Shown one piece after another: positions 16,749-26,036 of a stretch of 64,000 bases of DNA. The translations under genes and the position numbers were made by a program. The stretch comes from Acidobacteriota bacterium (GTDB lineage: Bacteria > Acidobacteriota > Terriglobia > Terriglobales > Acidobacteriaceae): the NCBI GenBank assembly GCA_003225005.1, contig QIAN01000222.1, positions 1-64,000 of the forward strand, in the 5' to 3' direction. Position 1 is the stretch's first letter. Each line of letters begins with the position of its first letter. The notes below the pieces were generated by a model. It saw only the letters and a list, made by a program, of their open reading frames with translations, did not search any database and was not told where the DNA came from.

Positions 16749-17849
16749 ATGACCCAAACCATCGCCCCTGCAACCTACAAGAGTCCACTGCATGAGATGA
16801 CGCAAACGACTCCGACCTGTCTGTGGAACGACTCGGCCTCGATCCAGGAGCTTACTTATTCGATCGAACACGGCGCAGTAGGGGCCACGTGCAATCCGGT
16901 GATTGTGCTCGGAGTGCTCAAGAAGGAAATGAGTCTCTGGAAGGATCGCATTCGCAGCTTGATCGACGAACGTTCTACCGCCACCGAGGATCAGATCAGC
17001 TGGCAACTGGTTCGTGAGATCTCAGTCAAGGCCGCGAGCTTGCTGCGGCCGGTCTTCGAAGCTCATCGGGGCAAGAATGGCCGGCTTTCCATACAGACGG
17101 ACCCAAGATTGTTTCGAGATTCGAACGCCATCGTGGAGCAGGCTGAGGAATTCAACCGGCTCGCTCCCAATATGATCGTCAAAATCCCGGTCACCCGCGC
17201 TGGGATTCCAGCGATTGAGGAAGCGACTTATCGCGGCATCAGCATCAACGCGACGGTTTCTTTCACGTTGCCGCAGTGCATCGCGGTCGCCGAAGCAGTA
17301 GAACGCGGGCTCAAGCGGCGCGAGCAAGAAGGCAAGGACATCACCGCAATGGGGCCGGTCTGCACGATCATGGTGGGGCGGTTGGATGACTGGCTGAAAG
17401 TGGTGGTGGAGAAAGAGAACATTGCGATTGACCCCGGGCACCTGGAATGGGCTGGGGTTGCGGTGTTCAAAAAGGCGTATCAGATTTTCCGCGAGCGAGG
17501 CTATCGTGTTCGTCTGCTTTCCGCGGCCTTTCGCAATCACATGCACTGGAGCGAGTTGATCGGCGGCGTCATTGTCATTTCACCGCCTTACTCGTGGCAG
17601 GTCCGCTTCAATGCCAGCGACATAGAGGTCTCCCCCCGCATTGATAACCCGGTCGATCAGAGAATCGTTGAGGAGTTGTCCAAGAAATTCACTGATTTCC
17701 GGCGGGCTTACAACGAGAAGGGCCTCTCGGTCGAAGAGTTCGATGCATTCGGTCCCAGTCGCCGGACGCTCCGCCAGTTCATCGCCGCGTGTCATGATCT
17801 GGATGCTCTTGTGCGCGACTTTATGGTTCCGAACCCGGACGTTGCGTGA
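16749..17849 (+). CDS. Transaldolase-family protein
   Basis: A 366-residue protein of the transaldolase family. The Schiff-base lysine is expected in MIVKIPVTRAGIPAIEEAT, followed by the family motif YRGISINATVSFTLPQ. The N-terminal TCLWNDSASIQELTYSIEHG and GATCNPVIV also match the transaldolase fold. It lies 22 bp after iolG and 131 bp before another dehydrogenase, in the middle of inositol genes. The window has no iolC kinase or iolJ aldolase. It may serve a sugar-phosphate step of this pathway, but that is a guess from position. It is longer than the small fructose-6-phosphate aldolase type. Confidence 0.75.
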   Translation: MTQTIAPATYKSPLHEMTQTTPTCLWNDSASIQELTYSIEHGAVGATCNPVIVLGVLKKEMSLWKDRIRSLIDERSTATEDQISWQLVREISVKAASLLRPVFEAHRGKNGRLSIQTDPRLFRDSNAIVEQAEEFNRLAPNMIVKIPVTRAGIPAIEEATYRGISINATVSFTLPQCIAVAEAVERGLKRREQEGKDITAMGPVCTIMVGRLDDWLKVVVEKENIAIDPGHLEWAGVAVFKKAYQIFRERGYRVRLLSAAFRNHMHWSELIGGVIVISPPYSWQVRFNASDIEVSPRIDNPVDQRIVEELSKKFTDFRRAYNEKGLSVEEFDAFGPSRRTLRQFIAACHDLDALVRDFMVPNPDVA

Positions 17850-17980
17850 TTGAAGTAACCAACGGCCCGGAAGCTTTCAACTGCCGGGTAAGACGAATCT
17901 GCCTCGAACTCAATTTATGGGCCATTGACGGGCGACACAGCGTCAGCCAGGCTCATCGTGACCATTGAGGAGTTTAAGAA

Positions 17981-19150
17981 TTGAAGCAAATCATTGGCGT
18001 GGGTGTGATTGGGATGGGTTGGATGGGAACCGTACACAGCCGGTCTTATCTTGCGGCTGCCGATCGCTTCCACGATAGTGGCTTCCAGGCAAAGCTTGTG
18101 GTCTGTGCGGATGACGTTGAGGAGAGGGCCAGGGAAGCCCAGGAGCGGTTTGGTTTCGAAGGTTACACAACTCGCTGGCAGGATGTGATTACCGACCCTC
18201 AAGTTCAAGTTGTCAATATCGCAACGCCGAATTACATGCACCTCGAGATTGTGAGAGCCGCAGCCGCAGCCGGAAAGCATATCTTTTGCGAAAAGCCCGT
18301 GGGCAAGGATCCGCGCGAGACCGCTGAGATCGAACGCTTGTCGCGCGAGGCCGGTGTTCTCACCTTTGTCGGGTACAACTACCGATGGTCTCCCATGGTG
18401 CAGTACGCGCGGCAACTTATCTGCGACGGGAAACTGGGGAGGCTCACCCACTTCCGAAGCCGGTTTTTTGCCGGCTACGCTTCCAACCCGCAAGGCGTGC
18501 TCTCGTGGCGATTCCAGCAGGAATTCTCCGGGTTGGGTGTCCTGGGCGACCTGATGTCTCACGTCGTGGACCTGGGCGTGACGCTCGCCGGCCCGATCAA
18601 GCGGGTGGTGGGCAATCGGGAGACGTTCTTACGAAAGCGGCCTTTGGCGGCACCCGGAGTCGGCACCCACTTCAGTGTAGGACAGGGAGGTCCGATGGGC
18701 GATGTAAGCAACGAAGACTATGCCGGAGCGCTGGCGCAATTTGCTAACGGCGTGCAGGGCTGCCTGGAGGTTTGCCGGGTGATTCAGGGGCACAAGTGTC
18801 AGTTTGCCTTTGAGGTTGAGGGTACCAAGGGCGCACTCAGCTGGGACTTCGAACGCATGAACGAACTGAAGGTATTCGCTCCGGATGAAGACGGTGTCCA
18901 TGACGGAACGGTCCGCATTGTGAGTGGTCCTCAGCACCCGTTTCACGCGCGATTTAATCCGGGCGCCGGTGTCGGATTGAGCTACGAGGACCTGAAAACC
19001 ATTGAAGCCCACCAGTTCTTGAAGTCGGTCGCAGAAAAGCGTCAGGGAGAACCCGGTTTTGCCGAAGCTTTGCGGGTGGCGAAGGTTCTGGGAACGATCG
19101 AGCGCACCTGGGAGAGCGAGAGATGGGAGAACGTCGAAAGCAGTCTGTAA
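17981..19150 (+). CDS. Gfo/Idh/MocA-family oxidoreductase, probable second inositol dehydrogenase
   Basis: 389 residues starting at TTG 17981, with GAGGAG 9 bases upstream. The Rossmann motif is [39 protein letters not shown] carries the conserved EKP, and [20 protein letters not shown] is typical. The C-terminal domain contains [20 protein letters not shown] with the conserved His/Asp pair. Members in iol loci act on scyllo-inositol, inosose isomers or related cyclitols with NAD(P). Its place after iolG and the transaldolase supports a role in cyclitol interconversion. The specific substrate cannot be read from the sequence. Confidence 0.8.
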   Translation: MKQIIGVGVIGMGWMGTVHSRSYLAAADRFHDSGFQAKLVVCADDVEERAREAQERFGFEGYTTRWQDVITDPQVQVVNIATPNYMHLEIVRAAAAAGKHIFCEKPVGKDPRETAEIERLSREAGVLTFVGYNYRWSPMVQYARQLICDGKLGRLTHFRSRFFAGYASNPQGVLSWRFQQEFSGLGVLGDLMSHVVDLGVTLAGPIKRVVGNRETFLRKRPLAAPGVGTHFSVGQGGPMGDVSNEDYAGALAQFANGVQGCLEVCRVIQGHKCQFAFEVEGTKGALSWDFERMNELKVFAPDEDGVHDGTVRIVSGPQHPFHARFNPGAGVGLSYEDLKTIEAHQFLKSVAEKRQGEPGFAEALRVAKVLGTIERTWESERWENVESSL

Positions 19151-19219
19151 TGATTGCAGATAAAGACGACTCGAGAGCCAAGCGAAATTTTTCGTGAGTG
19201 GACTGAACTCGTGGCCGTC

Positions 19220-19395
19220 TTAGTTTCCGTATGAGTAGCAGTGCTTCACGCCAAACCTTGCGCCGAGTTGTTGGGCCCTCGACTCATCATGGCTTACCAA
19301 GGGCACCAGTTTGGACTTCTTTGCACTCCGGAAGGCGGGAAGAACAGCGGTCTCTACGATGCTACCCAGGCCTACGACTGCGTATCCGATAGGTA
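19220..19395 (-). pseudogene. Inverted N-terminal part of a broken Gfo/Idh/MocA oxidoreductase
   Basis: The minus strand reads PIGYAVVGLGSIVETAVLPA followed by FRSAKKSKLVPLVSHDESRA and ARFGVKHCYSYGN, then a stop. This is the NAD-binding Rossmann start of a glucose-fructose-oxidoreductase-like protein. The rest of the same gene continues on the opposite strand from about 19430. The two parts fit end to end in protein order (N-terminus, then the EKP region), so an inversion of about 200 bp inside one gene is the simplest explanation. Confidence 0.65.
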
Positions 19396-19429
19396 TTGAC
19401 CGCCGACTGCCTTAGACAACCCGGTGTTG

Positions 19430-20275
19430 ATGCAGTTTTATCGCCTCGGTGAACAGCGCCCATGCCGAACAGACCATTCGTGCTGCGGCAGTCAGGCAAA
19501 CATGTACTCTGCGAAAAACCGATGGCGACGTTAGTAGAGGATTGCGGCCGGATGGTGGCGGCCTGCCAAGCCAACGGCGTTCGCCTGATGATTGCGTACC
19601 GCAAGTACTTTGAGCCGGGCAGTGTGGCGCTGAAAGAGCTGGTCACACGCGGTAAGCTGGGCCGCCTCAGCACATTTTTTCGAGCTACACCGAGATCGTT
19701 GATCCCGGCAAAGCCAAGACCTGGCAACTGAACCAGAGGCTGGCGGGAGGGGGGCTCGCTGATGGACATAGGCATCTATTGTGTCAACACCATGCGTTGG
19801 GTGGCAGGCAGCGCGCCGCTCGACGCCACAGCTTATCGATGGACCGACGTCCCCGAGCGCTTTAGCGAGGTGGAGGATAGCACCGCATTTCGCTTGACCC
19901 ATCCCGACGGCCTTGTCTGCCAGGGGACTTCGAGTTATAGCTCCATGGCCGCCTCTTGTTTGCAGGTCCAAGGTGACCAGGGTTGGGCAGCACTGAATCC
20001 TGCGTTCGCTTTCGAGGAGGAGCGTCGTCTGTTCGGCAAGATACCGATGGTTCCAGCAGACGTTTAAGGTGATTGACGAGTTCGCTCTCGAACTCGACGC
20101 CTTCACGGAATCGATTCACCGGGGACGCGACCCGGAGCCCGATGGAATGGAAGGCGCGCGTGACATGGCAACGATTGAAGCCATCTACGACCGCCATCAG
20201 TGCGCCATGTCGCACGCGATCAGGCCATGTTTGCTGTCAAAAGAGCTTGACAGTCGGCGGTGCAGCACGCCATAG
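19430..20275 (+). pseudogene. Remaining part of the broken Gfo/Idh/MocA oxidoreductase
   Basis: Pieces in different frames read VNSAHAEQTIRAA, SGKHVLCEKPMATLVEDCGR, MIAYRKYFEPGSVALKELVT, then after a shift LMDIGIYCVNTMRWVAGSAP and VEDSTAFRLTHPDGLVCQGT, and after another shift VIDEFALELDAFTESIHRGR with DMATIEAIYDRHQ. Together these make the middle and C-terminal domain of a glucose-fructose-oxidoreductase-like enzyme. At least three frameshifts are present. The N-terminal part lies inverted at 19220-19395. It is a paralogue of the intact dehydrogenase upstream and is dead. Confidence 0.75.
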
Positions 20276-20434
20276 ATAACCGCTTATCAGATTAGCATTA
20301 GACTTTGTCGCTGTTCTGGGGGTTCGCAACTCATAGGGTTTGGGGGATAACTCATGACGACGCGCGCATGGTTCCGGGCGACTCTTCTCGTGCGTACAGT
20401 GGCGGCAGTTGCCCTCCGCGGGGGCGCAGGACGC

Positions 20435-21334
20435 TCAGACCCCAAGCTTGTGCAGGTAATCTCTCCCCGCGATAGCATTGGCCAACGGCGCATCAGCCCC
20501 AACGCCGCCGGGCAGCACATCCGCTTCAACGACGACCCAGCCGTCGAACTCACCGCGCTTCAGCAGGGAGAGCACCTGCGCAAAATCAATGCTTCCCTGG
20601 CCCAAGGGGGCAAATACTCCGTGCCGGACCGCCGCGTGAAAATTCATTTGCTGTGCACGCGCCTCGGCCGACTGCTTGTCATACACATCCTTCAAGTGGA
20701 CGCACCAGACGCGCGAGACTTGCTTCTCGAGGAATGCAATCGTGTCGCCGCCGCCATATACATAGTGCCCTGTGTCCAAACAGAGACCCAGTTCATCGGC
20801 AGAAAACAACGAAAAAAGATGGTCAATTTCCTCGGGAGTTTCCACGTGGCTCCCAACGTGGTGGTGAAAGGCTACCCTTAGTCCGACTGCCTTGCAGAGC
20901 GCAATTACCTCACGAATGGCTGCCGCCGCCGCCTTCCATTCGGCCTCGCTCCACGACACCCGGTTGGCATCGGCACGGCGCCCGGACGTGGCGTTTCTCA
21001 CGGGAGTGATCTTGTCGGAAAGGACCAGCAGTCGGGCGCCGGCTTCACTGATCAGTTTGGCCGAGCGGCTGACGAACGTGAGGCCGGCTTGCGCAGCTTT
21101 GTTTCCTAGCTCAATGTCCACAAACGCGGAACACAGGGTGAGGAAGCGCTTCGCCAGTTCTTTGCGAAGCACCGCAGAGTCGGTGGGAAGAAATCCGTAC
21201 GGGCCGAGTTCGGTACCGGAATAACCTGCAGTTTTAATTTCGTTCAGAACCCGGCTGTAGGGATACTCAGCGGGGAGCTCGACGTGCTCCATAATTCCCC
21301 AGTTGATCGGTGCGCTAGCTACCTTGATAGCCAT
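20435..21334 (-). CDS. iolE: Inosose dehydratase-like TIM-barrel protein
   Basis: A 299-residue member of the AP-endonuclease-2/xylose-isomerase-like TIM-barrel family. The start KVASAPINWGIMEHVELPAE and GYSGTELGPYGFLPTD are typical of IolE, which dehydrates 2-keto-myo-inositol to 3D-(3,5/4)-trihydroxycyclohexane-1,2-dione. Metal and substrate residues are expected in FHHHVGSHVET, LCLDTGHYVYGGGD, VHLKDVYD and VVVEAD. It supplies the step between IolG and IolD, which are both encoded upstream on the other strand. It converges on the broken oxidoreductase. A myo-inosose isomerase (IolI-like) is the main alternative. Confidence 0.82.
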   Translation of the reverse strand: MAIKVASAPINWGIMEHVELPAEYPYSRVLNEIKTAGYSGTELGPYGFLPTDSAVLRKELAKRFLTLCSAFVDIELGNKAAQAGLTFVSRSAKLISEAGARLLVLSDKITPVRNATSGRRADANRVSWSEAEWKAAAAAIREVIALCKAVGLRVAFHHHVGSHVETPEEIDHLFSLFSADELGLCLDTGHYVYGGGDTIAFLEKQVSRVWCVHLKDVYDKQSAEARAQQMNFHAAVRHGVFAPLGQGSIDFAQVLSLLKRGEFDGWVVVEADVLPGGVGADAPLANAIAGRDYLHKLGV

Positions 21335-21578
21335 CCTTCGACCCTGTGCCTCGGCGAGAAGATTCTCAGCGCGAGCTTCGCTGAATTCAAAGCACCCGTG
21401 CAGAATTTTACTTCAAGAGGTTCAACAACGTATAAGTCCAATGTTTTCAATGAACTGTGACGCCGGGCACGAGGCAGCGGAAAGGCGCTGGGAACCGATT
21501 GAAAAACGGGCTTCACCGGGTCCTTGAGCACAGATGCCTACTCGCTTCCGCCATTTCCATCGTGGGTTTGTGGGAGCT

Positions 21579-21875
21579 TTACCCACCGGCGATGGCCCCG
21601 ATGACGATGAACGGCTCCTTCCCGGATGCCACGGCGTCGGGGAGCGGGGCGTCAGACGGTTCGTGGGAGAGATCCTCTTCGCAGGCGAAGAAGCGCAAAA
21701 ACGGCCGGCGCTGTTGCGTGACCTGGTCGCGGATTGTGCCGCGCAGCATCGGATAGCGGGCCTCGAGAGCATCAAGCACCGAGCGCTGCGTAACCGGGCC
21801 TTCGACGTCGAGCTCCACTTCGTAGCCGACGTGCGCCAGAGTTCGAAGGTGTTGCGGGATGGTGACTCGAATCAT
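21579..21875 (-). CDS. MoaD/ThiS-like ubiquitin-fold sulfur carrier
   Basis: 98 residues from ATG 21875, preceded by AGGAG at a good distance; the frame is open further upstream to 21965. It has the ubiquitin-like pattern [37 protein letters not shown] and [10 protein letters not shown]. The C-terminal Gly-Gly is where MoaD/ThiS proteins are adenylated and receive sulfur. No partner E1-like enzyme or MoaE is adjacent, so the pathway (molybdopterin, thiamine or other) is open. It follows the VOC gene on the same strand. Confidence 0.75.
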   Translation of the reverse strand: MIRVTIPQHLRTLAHVGYEVELDVEGPVTQRSVLDALEARYPMLRGTIRDQVTQQRRPFLRFFACEEDLSHEPSDAPLPDAVASGKEPFIVIGAIAGG

Positions 21876-21915
21876 ATTGAGCTCCTGGATGCAGCAAGGC
21901 CTTTCTCCGGCCAGC

Positions 21916-22338
21916 CTAGGCGTCGAGCGGCCGACCAATCTCCCAGTGATGCCCGAAAGGATCAACCACCCGCCCCAGTCACCATCCGTGCTCCTCCCCT
22001 ACCGGGAAGACCTCGGCTGCGCCAGCCGCCCGCGCTTGGATGAAGACAGCATCCGGATCGGCTACAGTCAATATCATTCGAACCGAGCCGCCACCGAGGG
22101 ATTCGGGACTGAAGTTGCCATGCGCAGGAGACTCGTCGCTCAGCCAAAACTCCGCGCCATCGACGGAAAGCCTTGCCACCACGCTTCCGCTGGGGTCTTC
22201 GAGGCGAAACAGTTCAGTCGCTCCGAATGCGGCCTTGTAGAAGTCGACGGCTCGCGCACTATTGCGAACCGATAGCCAAGGCGCGATCGAGGTCCGGAAG
22301 GAACCGCCCGATGCGGAATTTGAGAGTGGCTCACTCAC
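21916..22338 (-). pseudogene. VOC-family (glyoxalase-like) protein interrupted by an in-frame TGA
   Basis: From GTG 22338 the frame encodes 119 residues of a PhnB-like VOC domain ([36 protein letters not shown]). It meets TGA at 21979-21981 and continues in the same frame as [20 protein letters not shown] to a TAG at 21916-21918. The part after the TGA is the conserved end of the family (DPFGHxWEI), where Arg usually follows HGW; CGA to TGA is a single change. The start overlaps the stop of the BNR gene by 4 bases (GTGA), suggesting coupled translation. The truncated product probably cannot complete its metal site. Confidence 0.7.
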
Positions 22339-23516
22339 GCTAGGGTCTGCACCTCCACCGAAAGTACGGCTGGCAGATCCCGCACAATCGGATTCCAGCT
22401 ATCGCCCGCATCGGCGGAGGCGTACACCTGTCCGCCGCTGGTGCCGAAATAGATGCCGCATTTGTCGAGCGTATCCACGGCCATGGCATCGCGCAGCACG
22501 TTCACGTAGCAGTCTTTTTGCGGAAGGCCTTTGGTGAGAGCCTCCCACTCGTTGCCGCCGCTGCGGCTGCGGAAGACGCGCAGCTTGCCTTCGTGCACGT
22601 AGTGCTCCGAGTCGCTCTTGATGGGGACAACGTAAATCGTCTCCGGCTCGTGTGCGTGCACGTCGATGGCGAAACCAAAATCAGTCGGCAGGTTGCCGCT
22701 GATTTCTTTCCAGTTGTCGCCGGCGTCGTCGGAGCGCATCACGTCCCAGTGTTTCTGCATGAAGAGTACGCCCGGGCGCAAGGGACTCATGGCGATGTGG
22801 TGAACGCAGTGGCCGACTTCGGCGTCCTGGTCGGGAATATATTGGGACCTCAGTCCGCGGTTAATCGGCTTCCAGCTTTTGCCAGCGTCGTCACTGCGGA
22901 AGGCGCCCGCTGCGGAGATGGCGATCCACATCCGCTGCGGATTGCTGGGGTCAAGAATAATGGTATGCAGGCACATGCCGCCTGCCCCCGGCTGCCATTT
23001 GGGGCCGGTGCCGTGGCCGCGCAGGCCGGGAAGTTCTTTCCAATTCTCGCCGCCGTCGGTCGAGCGGAAGATGGCGGCGTCTTCCACGCCGGCGTAGACC
23101 GTATCGGGATCCTTGAGCGACGGCTCCAGATGCCACACGCGCTTGAATTCCCACGGACGCTGAGTTCCGTCATACCACTGATGCGTGGTGAGCGGCTTGC
23201 CGGTTTCGGCGGAGGCATCGTAAGCGAATTGGTTGCTGGCCACTTTTGGAGGACCTGGGGCCGGCGGTTCTCCGGGGGGCGTTCCCGGCTGGTGCCAGGT
23301 CTTGCCGCCGTCATCCGAGCGCTGAATGATCTGTCCGAACCAGCCGCTCGTCTGCGAGGCGTAGATTCGATTTGGATCAGCGGGCGATCCCTTGAGGTGA
23401 TACATCTCCCAGCCGGCAAAATGCGGGCCGCTGACATCCCATTTTTCACGCTTGCCGTCTGACGTTAGAATGAATGCGCCCTTGCGTGTGCCAACCGATA
23501 CTCGTACCTTGCTCAT
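22335..23516 (-). CDS. BNR/sialidase-fold beta-propeller protein
   Basis: 393 residues from ATG 23516, which follows a strong AGGAGG; the frame is open to 23561. Several Asp-box-like repeats are visible: [56 protein letters not shown] and [13 protein letters not shown]. These make a VPS10/sialidase-type beta-propeller. No signal peptide is seen, so it is probably cytoplasmic. Relatives are often annotated as exo-alpha-sialidase or glycosyl hydrolase, but sialidase catalytic residues are not evident. The next gene (VOC) starts inside its stop codon. Confidence 0.82.
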   Translation of the reverse strand: MSKVRVSVGTRKGAFILTSDGKREKWDVSGPHFAGWEMYHLKGSPADPNRIYASQTSGWFGQIIQRSDDGGKTWHQPGTPPGEPPAPGPPKVASNQFAYDASAETGKPLTTHQWYDGTQRPWEFKRVWHLEPSLKDPDTVYAGVEDAAIFRSTDGGENWKELPGLRGHGTGPKWQPGAGGMCLHTIILDPSNPQRMWIAISAAGAFRSDDAGKSWKPINRGLRSQYIPDQDAEVGHCVHHIAMSPLRPGVLFMQKHWDVMRSDDAGDNWKEISGNLPTDFGFAIDVHAHEPETIYVVPIKSDSEHYVHEGKLRVFRSRSGGNEWEALTKGLPQKDCYVNVLRDAMAVDTLDKCGIYFGTSGGQVYASADAGDSWNPIVRDLPAVLSVEVQTLA

Positions 23517-23550
23517 TTTTCCTCCTGGCTCTGATTTCACATCCGGCATC

Positions 23551-24060
23551 CTATCGCTCACCGATCTCGCTCTGCTTCAGCTCAACCCAGCGCAGGGCTT
23601 CCCGCCGGTCGGCGAACGCTTGCATCTCGACCACCCTGCCATTACGGACTGTGTAGACATCCGCAAGGCTTACATCCTGCCAATGGTGGCTACCCTTGGG
23701 GCGAACCCGGGCGTGAACAAATACGACGATCCGGTTGCCCGCAATGATAAACCGCTCCGGTTGGCTGTTTACCTCGGCCCAAGCGGCACGGGACTGCGTC
23801 AGATACTGTTTCACGCCATCTCGCCCATGATACCTGCCGCCGCGAGGGAACTCGGCCGGCTCGGTCCATTCGATCTGCGCATCGAGCGGCTCTACGGCTG
23901 CGGTCATATCGCCGCGATTGAACGCTGCGTACGCTCCACCCAGCGCCGTAACGACGTGTTCCATGTCCGGCGAAACATCCACGTTAGTCGGCTTCCGTGA
24001 CTCCGTGCAGCCACCCAGATACAGCATGGCGAATGTGAATAAGATCAAAAACCGGCGCAT
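23551..24060 (-). CDS. SnoaL/NTF2-like lipoprotein
   Basis: 169 residues with a lipoprotein signal ending in the lipobox LYLGGC (Cys about residue 18), so it should be anchored to a membrane. The mature part is a SnoaL-like NTF2 fold: [38 protein letters not shown] and [20 protein letters not shown]. These domains bind small hydrophobic ligands or act as hydrolases or isomerases; no specific activity can be assigned. It is 34 bp upstream of the BNR gene on the same strand, probably one transcript. Confidence 0.8.
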   Translation of the reverse strand: MRRFLILFTFAMLYLGGCTESRKPTNVDVSPDMEHVVTALGGAYAAFNRGDMTAAVEPLDAQIEWTEPAEFPRGGRYHGRDGVKQYLTQSRAAWAEVNSQPERFIIAGNRIVVFVHARVRPKGSHHWQDVSLADVYTVRNGRVVEMQAFADRREALRWVELKQSEIGER

Positions 24061-24094
24061 ACCTCTAAGACTCGAATCACAGCCAATTGGGCTC

Positions 24095-24697
24095 TCAACT
24101 CTTCGGGAAGTTTGGATCAGCGGTCACTTCGAGGATTTGTTTCGTGTGACGCTGGCTGTGCGCTGCCATAAACAGCACCCATTCGTATGCGTCCAATTGC
24201 TGGCCGAGCGGACTGTCGGAAGCATGCGCGCGCAACCCTGGCGTAGATTCCAGAAACGCGATCGTCTTGGTGCGGGTTTTAAGAAAACGGTCGAGGGTGT
24301 CGGCCGGAGTCCAGCGGCCGGTAGGCGTGACCGGCGGTGGCGCCTGCGCCTTGTGGCTCCGGTCGGGAATCATCGCTAAAACCATGGCGTCGATTTTCGC
24401 GGTGTCACGGTCGGCTGCTCTGGGAGGCGACTTCATGACCTTGTCGGTGATGTTTTGCAGGAGAAAATCTTCGACCAGAACGATGTGCTTCAGCTTCTCC
24501 GCTACCGACCAGCGGTCTGGCGCCGGCTTGAATTTCATCTCAGCTTCCGAAAGTTCCCCAGTTGCCGCGACTACCCCGTCGCGGGTCTCGTCGAGATACG
24601 TCGCGGCCTTTTCCTTGTCCCCTTGGGTGAGTGTCTGGCCGAACGCGACGCCGCACAAAAGTAGGAGCGTGCAGAAATTCAAGGCCGTTTTCTTCAT
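24095..24697 (-). CDS. Exported DinB-like domain protein
   Basis: 200 residues with a signal peptide (FCTLLLLCGVAFGQ). The rest is a DinB/YfiT-like four-helix bundle: RDGVVAATGELSEAEMKFKP, RWSVAEKLKHIVLVEDFLLQ and EWVLFMAAHSQRHTKQILEV. The His residues in LKHI and HSQRH are where metal is bound in this superfamily. Secreted versions are frequent in acidobacteria, with unknown substrates; thiol transfer is typical for the superfamily. It is 34 bp upstream of the NTF2-like lipoprotein gene in the same direction. Confidence 0.82.
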   Translation of the reverse strand: MKKTALNFCTLLLLCGVAFGQTLTQGDKEKAATYLDETRDGVVAATGELSEAEMKFKPAPDRWSVAEKLKHIVLVEDFLLQNITDKVMKSPPRAADRDTAKIDAMVLAMIPDRSHKAQAPPPVTPTGRWTPADTLDRFLKTRTKTIAFLESTPGLRAHASDSPLGQQLDAYEWVLFMAAHSQRHTKQILEVTADPNFPKS

Positions 24698-24792
24698 GGG
24701 CGGCTTCTCCGGGATTCAATCGAGAATCAAAAGACCCAGAGGACTATAAATATATCACTTGCGAAATGCAAGTAAAATGATACTGTGGGGAT

Positions 24793-25257
24793 GTGCGAAA
24801 ACGACGCAAAGCCGAGCGCCGGTCGGAGTGTCCGCTGAATGCTTCGGTGGAGATGCTGGGCGACCGCTGGTCGCTATTGATCATTCGCGACATGATGCTG
24901 CGGGGGGCGCGGACCTACAAGGAATTCTTGCAGTGCTACGAAGGCATCGCGACGAATATCTTGGCAGATCGCCTGCGGAAGCTGATCGCTTACCGGATCA
25001 TCACGACGGAGCCAGACCCGTCGGACGGGCGCAAGCTGACCTACCGGCTGACTGCGAAAGGAATCGATTTGGCGCCGGTCCTTACGGAAATGGTTCTGTG
25101 GGCAGCCGCGCACGAAGATACCGGCAATCAAGCGCTCGTCGAACAAATGCGCGAGGACAAGGAGAAGTTTATGGCGGGAGTGCGGCAACGCTGGGTCAGT
25201 AGTCCTTCACTGGGTCGCTCACCGCGCTCGGTTGCCATTCCCACCCCCAGTTTTTAA
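24793..25257 (+). CDS. HxlR-family transcriptional regulator
   Basis: 154 residues with a winged helix-turn-helix of the HxlR type: CPLNASVEMLGDRWSLLIIR, then RTYKEFLQCYEGIATNILAD and RLRKLIAYRIITTEPDPSDG with the wing KLTYRLTAKGIDLAPVL. The conserved Cys at residue 13 is the redox- or ligand-sensing position in several members. Start GTG at 24793. The last 20 residues (SSPSLGRSPRSVAIPTPSF region) are unlike the family and lie opposite a minus-strand fragment, so the natural stop may have been lost. It is divergent from the DinB-like gene and may regulate it. Confidence 0.82.
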   Translation: MRKRRKAERRSECPLNASVEMLGDRWSLLIIRDMMLRGARTYKEFLQCYEGIATNILADRLRKLIAYRIITTEPDPSDGRKLTYRLTAKGIDLAPVLTEMVLWAAAHEDTGNQALVEQMREDKEKFMAGVRQRWVSSPSLGRSPRSVAIPTPSF

Positions 25258-25374
25258 TACCGCTAGTGCGATTCCAGCGGTGAACCAACGTAATCTCGGT
25301 CACATGGGGCATCGGAGATAGCATCTTTGGAGCCAGCCCGTCGTCCCCCTGGCGGCTTCCAGCGGGAGCGTCCC

Positions 25375-25923
25375 ATGTCTCAAACATGCAGATTTCGTCC
25401 TCAGTCTGTGACCGTGATTTTTTTATTGGCCGCGGTGAGCTACGGCCAGGATTCGCAATCTTTGGGGGATGTGGCTCGCCAGGCGCGTCAGAAAAAAACA
25501 CAAGTCAACAATACGCCGGGGAAAGACCTGCAGGCGCGTAAAGTCGTTACTAACGACGAGATTGCTGAACAGGCGGCGTCAACTGCGGATGGTTCCGGCG
25601 CCGATCAAAGCCATGAATTGGCATCTCATCACACGTCTTCAGAGCCCGGCAAATTGTCGGCCGAGCGGTGGAAGGCGCTGATTCAAGCGCAAAAGAACGT
25701 GGTCAGCTCTCTGCAAAAACAGATCGACAAGCTTAATTCCTCCATCCACTTTGTCGAAGCCAACCTCTACGTGAACGGACCGCAGTACAACAAGCGCCAG
25801 GCCCAAAAGCAGCAGGAAGTCGAACGCGCGCAGGCACAATTGGAAGAACAAAACAAACGCCTGGAGGACATGCAGGAATCCGCCCGCAAGCAAGGCTATG
25901 GTAACTCGGTTTACGATCCGTAG
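25375..25923 (+). CDS. Exported coiled-coil protein
   Basis: 182 residues with a signal peptide (VTVIFLLAAVSYGQ). The C-terminal half is a charged coiled coil, roughly residues 98-172 (LIQAQKNVVSSLQKQIDKLN, KRQAQKQQEVERAQAQLEEQ). The first half is polar and low in complexity. The ATG at 25375 follows GGGAG; the frame is open back to 25327. No enzyme motif is visible. Related short exported coiled-coil proteins are common in acidobacteria without known function. Confidence 0.65.
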   Translation: MSQTCRFRPQSVTVIFLLAAVSYGQDSQSLGDVARQARQKKTQVNNTPGKDLQARKVVTNDEIAEQAASTADGSGADQSHELASHHTSSEPGKLSAERWKALIQAQKNVVSSLQKQIDKLNSSIHFVEANLYVNGPQYNKRQAQKQQEVERAQAQLEEQNKRLEDMQESARKQGYGNSVYDP

Positions 25924-26036
25924 CCCCCGACGGGGTTTATCTACATGTGTGCACGTAAGATATAGCCTAGCTTGCTGGTTCCATTTGTTCAGCACCGACC
26001 CTTCCATAAAACATCGCATCATGCGAAATTAGTTTC

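Noticed and set aside
20354-20881. Plus-strand frame beginning with a signal-like segment after the broken oxidoreductase
   Set aside because: Almost all of it is antisense to iolE. At most the first 25 codons could be debris of a lost exported protein.
21542-21553. TCGCTTCCGCCA, a 12-base match to the 3' end of the tRNA-Sec fragment, as a possible second att site
   Set aside because: The match stops at 12 bases, with no T arm or variable arm before it. Without more of the tRNA it is probably chance, and it lies just beyond the stop of the MoaD-like gene.
21979-21981. TGA in the VOC gene as a selenocysteine codon, given the tRNA-Sec fragment nearby
   Set aside because: The residue expected in this family is Arg, not Cys, and no SECIS-like hairpin is evident just after the codon. 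A CGA-to-TGA mutation explains it.
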